Positions 60,342 through 64,000 of a stretch of DNA of 64,000 bases are shown here, piece after piece. Position 1 is the first letter of the stretch. Every line of letters starts with the position of its first letter. The stretch covers positions 62,001 through 126,000 of the forward strand of contig CAJNOJ010000113.1 of the NCBI GenBank assembly GCA_905250025.1, in the 5' to 3' direction. Below the pieces are notes generated by a model. That model did not search any database. It saw only the letters and a list, made by a program, of their open reading frames with translations, and had not been told where the DNA came from. A program made the position numbers and the translations under genes. The stretch comes from Adineta ricciae (taxonomy: Eukaryota; Rotifera; Eurotatoria; Adinetida; Adinetidae).

Positions 60342-61963
60342 TTAGTCACCAAACAATGTTCTTTTACACCAAAATCTTGCACGATGATCATCGGAACATG
60401 TGACAAAAGCTGGTGCTGTTGGACTATGTACAATACATTTTACAGGAGCATTATGACCTAAACCCAATAGACGTTGTCGTTCAGCATTACGCGAATTCCA
60501 ACAACACAACGACGTCGCTTTTTCATCAGGATAGAGTATATAATCTTCTGTGTGATTAAAAACACAAGTCGCACGATGTTCTTGCTTAGCTAATGTACCA
60601 GCACCGGTATAGTGAATTAGACAACGCTAAAAGTTCAAAGCGAATAGAGTAAGTTTGAAAGAAGGGATGATGTTCTTACTGCTGTGGATAATTCCCACAG
60701 ACGAACTTGTGAATCTTTTCCACTGGTCAACAAATACTTGGAATTTTTTGTGAAAGCTACTGAGCAAACTTCTTCACCATTATGTGCACCATCGAATGTA
60801 TTTATGCAACGATTTGTTACACCATCCCAAATTTTGAATGAACCGTCTTTCGATGATGTAGCAAACTGTTTTCCATTCGGTGCCCATTTGACACAAGTTA
60901 TCGCTTTGGTGTGCTGATCTTGCGGTTGAGTTGAGACAAAGCAGCGGCCTGTTTCCACGTCGTACAAACGTGTCACAGGATGCTGTGTACCAACAACTAA
61001 CCAGTCACCGCTTGGATGAAAACTCAAACAACGTATCTGATCAACTTCCTTGATTGTACGAAACGACTTTTTCGTTGTTGATTTAGCGTACTCGAAAAAT
61101 TTTATCGTATAATCACGTGAGCCCGATGCAAGAATAGGATCGAATGGATGAAAGTCCAGACATGTGACTTCGTCGGCGTGATCATAGAGCGTTCGAATGA
61201 CTGGATGATTATCCATAGGTGGTTCGATGGAAGATGGTGCATAGTCTAGACCGAAACTATTTTTAATAAGCATTCTAAAAGCAAAGATTTATGTAGATGA
61301 ATAGAGACGATGCTCGTCAGTTGATTTTTCTCATACCGATCCACATCAAGAATTTTAATCGATGCATCTACTGAACCGGTAGCGATAATCGATCCAGTTG
61401 CATCGAAAGCAGCGGCACGACAAGGTGCTTTGTGAGCAGTAACATAAAATGTTTCGTACGAGCCAGCATCTGGACTAGTAATTGGTGAATCAGATTGATA
61501 ATCAAAATCAAGGCCTAGAAAGAAATCTTCTACGTGCTTCTTTTCGAGCGAAAACAATGATTTTTCTCACCTATATCTTGGACGTTTTCAGCAACAACGA
61601 TCGATGATTTTTGTGCTTGTTCTAGCTCTTCATCAGCTTTTAAACCAAGTCGAACAATGTGAGTTAATCGATCTGACGGTGGACATGGCGGAGATGTCTT
61701 CAGAGGAAAAAATGAAGTTGATAAGAACCAAAACTAGAGTCTGATTGCATTCGAATCTCACTTGCAGAAGATTGGAAAGCGATACAGCCAATTGTTGATG
61801 ACCATCATAGAATAATTGGGAAATTATTAAACGATAGGTCGTTTCACGTAAACGTGTTTCACTGCGAATCTAAGTGAAATATAATTACGCATACTGCAAG
61901 TAATTGGTTTCGACATACTATTTGTGGAATGTTTAAAGTGCCGGGCGCGACTGTCGAATCCAT
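60342..61963 (-). CDS. CSTF1: Cleavage stimulation factor 50-kDa subunit (CstF-50)
   Basis: WD-repeat subunit of the CstF complex that binds downstream of the cleavage site in pre-mRNA 3' end formation; nuclear. Six exons keep frame: 61963-61919, 61869-61762, 61697-61571, 61514-61337, 61274-60680, 60626-60342 (445 residues; human about 431). The N-terminal dimerisation part has [15 protein letters not shown]40 blocks follow in family order: [123 protein letters not shown], and the end [18 protein letters not shown] 61963 gives a start of the right length. It appears to be the first gene of a two-gene unit with FAM199X. Confidence 0.95.
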
Positions 61964-62780
61964 CGTCGAGCTATTTGTGGATCAATGGGAAATGTGAATA
62001 ATATAATGACGTAAAACACGAAGGAAAATTGGTATTCAGAGAAAGAACGACAAAGAAAGATCGAAAGGATAGATGAAGAACTTTTTCTTTCCTTTTTTTT
62101 CTCTCTCCGTCTTTTGTTGTTGTTTTTTGTTTTCGGTTTCCTCATTGGTTATTATAAATAACTTATCTTCGCTCGATCCGAGAATAAATCTATAGATGCA
62201 GATGTCGTATGCGATCATACATTCGCCTAACAAAGCAAGCAAACGCTGGAATAAGCGCAGACTTACTGCTTCGAGAAAAGCTAATTGAAAATTTCACTTT
62301 GATTTATCAATGTCGATCGCTGTGATGCGAACAAAAACTAGCACTATTGATGTATATCATCATTTGATCAAAATGAATTTTTTTTTTCATTTGAAAATTA
62401 TATCATTTCTTTTTCCTATTGTAAACATATATGACTCCATACACACTTTAAAATCCGTATCGTAACTACAAGGTTATATTTGTTACAAGTACTTCTATAC
62501 TCATCTGAACTCGATGTTTCATGTTCGACCACTACAACACTTTCTCTCCGTTTTTTTTTTGTTCGACCTTTTCTTCTTCTTCTTCTTTAATGTTCAGTCA
62601 CTCATACTATTCCTTACGTTCATGTAAGGTGTATCCTTCTCTTCTATCTGCCGACCTCCTTCTTCATATTCACACGTGTAGCTATCACAGATAAATGACG
62701 CTCTTTGATTCGAGTTCAGACCTGCACATGTATGTATGTTCTGAATACAAATTATTCTCATATCATTATATGTACATATA

Positions 62781-62788
<8 letters not shown>

Positions 62789-62812
<24 letters not shown>
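62789..62812. repeat. (AT)n microsatellite
   Basis: AT dinucleotide run of about 24 bp. Confidence 0.9.
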
Positions 62813-63224
62813 CTTTTCGATTAGACTCATTATAGGCCATCTATTTAGAACCGCAGTAGCCGACGGCTCATTCGAGCGCGACACTTATTTGTATTCAATA
62901 GAACGATGAGACTCGCATACACAGGAAGAAATAGTTTACTGACCATTTTACTCATCGTTCGATCTGCATAGGTATTCAAAGGTCAGAACTTGATCCATCA
63001 AAGAAAAGATCAAAAGGAGGCCGACCATTCTTAATGATTGTTTTTTCTCTTCTCGTTCGATAGGAAGATTTAATCAAACGATTATTTTCAATAAAATACT
63101 ACGATTGAAATTTAATGACATACATTTTCTTTCATTTCTTTTTACTTTTATTATCGTTCATGTCCGTAGATAGAATATTTGAATCACTGTTGTTACTGTC
63201 TTGCCTTTACTCTCCGTTTTTTCA

Positions 63225-63250
63225 CTCTCTCTCTCTCTCTCTCTCTCTCT
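63225..63250. repeat. (CT)n microsatellite
   Basis: CT dinucleotide run of about 26 bp. Confidence 0.9.
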
Positions 63251-64000
63251 TTTCTTGCGCGGCGCAATCGAAGTAACTCATCATCGTTTTGCTTCATTTT
63301 AAGAGAACGGAAACTTGAGAAGGTCATCTCTGTATATTCGATGTTTATATATAAACATACACTTCTAAACAAAAACATACTTTCCTTATAAAACATAGAT
63401 CTCTGATGAAATAATGAAGCAAACATCGACTACACACACGCACTTTCTATGCATGAGTGTGTCTCGTAAATTGAAATTGATCGAGTATATAATAGACAAA
63501 TAGAAGATATTTCTGGCAGATAAAAATTTCGTGTCATTGACGTCTATCATTGTCTATTAAATGAGTCCGATAGAATATTATTAACTAGGAGGAAAATCAT
63601 TGAGAAAAAAAACGAACACGCGTGTATACACGAGAAAAGAGAGAAATCAAGGTCTTCATTACCTTGATTTTCTCCTCATATATGTTGTACATATATAATT
63701 TTGATGAGAGAAATTAAAGCAACATCAGTCGTTTTTCTTTCTTTTCATGAACTATACTATCTGTTGTTATTTGGTTAACTTGATTCGTTCAACATTGAAT
63801 AATTTGTTACAGTAGTTTGAAGTTTGTAACGGGGAAGAACCTTGTTCAAATGACATCGGAGAAAAGTCTTCTCCATAGAGAAAAAATGAAACGAACAAGT
63901 CATACTTCCTTCGCCGTTTTCATTTTTATTCATATGAATATCGAATTTTTTTTTTTCATTGCATCATTTCATCACGTCACATAGACATACACATACACGA

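Larger units (their letters stand above)
61964..64000. other. Region upstream of CSTF1, no supported gene
   Basis: AT-rich with microsatellites: AT run 62789-62812 and CT run 63225-63250. ORFs at 62594-62884 (minus) and 63179-63426 (both strands) run through those repeats and are not credible genes. Promoter of CSTF1 expected near 61964-62300. Confidence 0.5.

Noticed and set aside
59209-60433. Extension of FAM199X upstream through 60269 or a 62-codon ORF to 60433
   Set aside because: The extension crosses a ttttcag acceptor, and the 62-codon ORF is an alternate frame of the last CSTF1 exon.
1-64000. CRISPR arrays, insertion sequences, retroelements, tRNA, rRNA or spliced-leader RNA genes
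   Set aside because: Looked for typical repeat-spacer patterns, reverse transcriptase or transposase motifs and tRNA T-loop signatures; none seen, though short noncoding RNAs could be missed by eye.

Overview
The window looks like nuclear DNA of a small-genome invertebrate. Most introns are about 50-60 bp with GT..AG borders, the sequence is AT-rich with abundant CT/GA microsatellites, and no transposon is obvious. Short introns, AG splice acceptors directly before several start codons and a tightly packed gene pair fit a rotifer (bdelloid-like) best. That assignment is inference from memory, without a database search. All exon borders below were read by eye from GT/AG sites and checked by continuity of reading frame.

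Layout. (1) 1-2571, minus: 5' end of an axonemal outer-arm dynein heavy chain of the DNAH5/DNAH8 type, running off the left edge. (2) 3868-5400, minus: a complete five-exon rhodopsin-family peptide GPCR. (3) About 7423-33301, plus: a very long sacsin gene. Fifteen shared exons encode one degenerate GHKL (Hsp90-like) ATPase module, a long sacsin repeat body, a DnaJ domain and a C-terminal HEPN domain. Up to seven, possibly eight, separate ATG-starting exons lie upstream of and inside the gene. All end at a phase-1 donor, so they look like alternative first exons giving different N-termini; four of them would omit the ATPase-like module. (4) 34162-55821, minus: a 35-exon gene for a giant, about 6077-residue protein made almost entirely of immunoglobulin (I-set) domains, of the titin/twitchin/UNC-89 type, with a six-Ig super-repeat. 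(5) 57041-57572, minus: a small three-exon gene with one Ig domain. (6) 59229-61963, minus: CSTF1 (CstF-50, mRNA 3' end processing) followed after only 96 bp by a FAM199X homologue. A 3' splice acceptor sits 3 nt before the FAM199X ATG, an operon-like arrangement suggesting spliced-leader trans-splicing.

The genes do not form one pathway. Muscle/cilium structure (giant Ig protein, dynein), proteostasis (sacsin) and mRNA processing (CSTF1) are represented. The most unusual feature is the sacsin head-exon cluster, including one head with an N-myristoylation-like start and one with tandem S/T/P/R-rich repeats carrying [ST]x[IL]P motifs.
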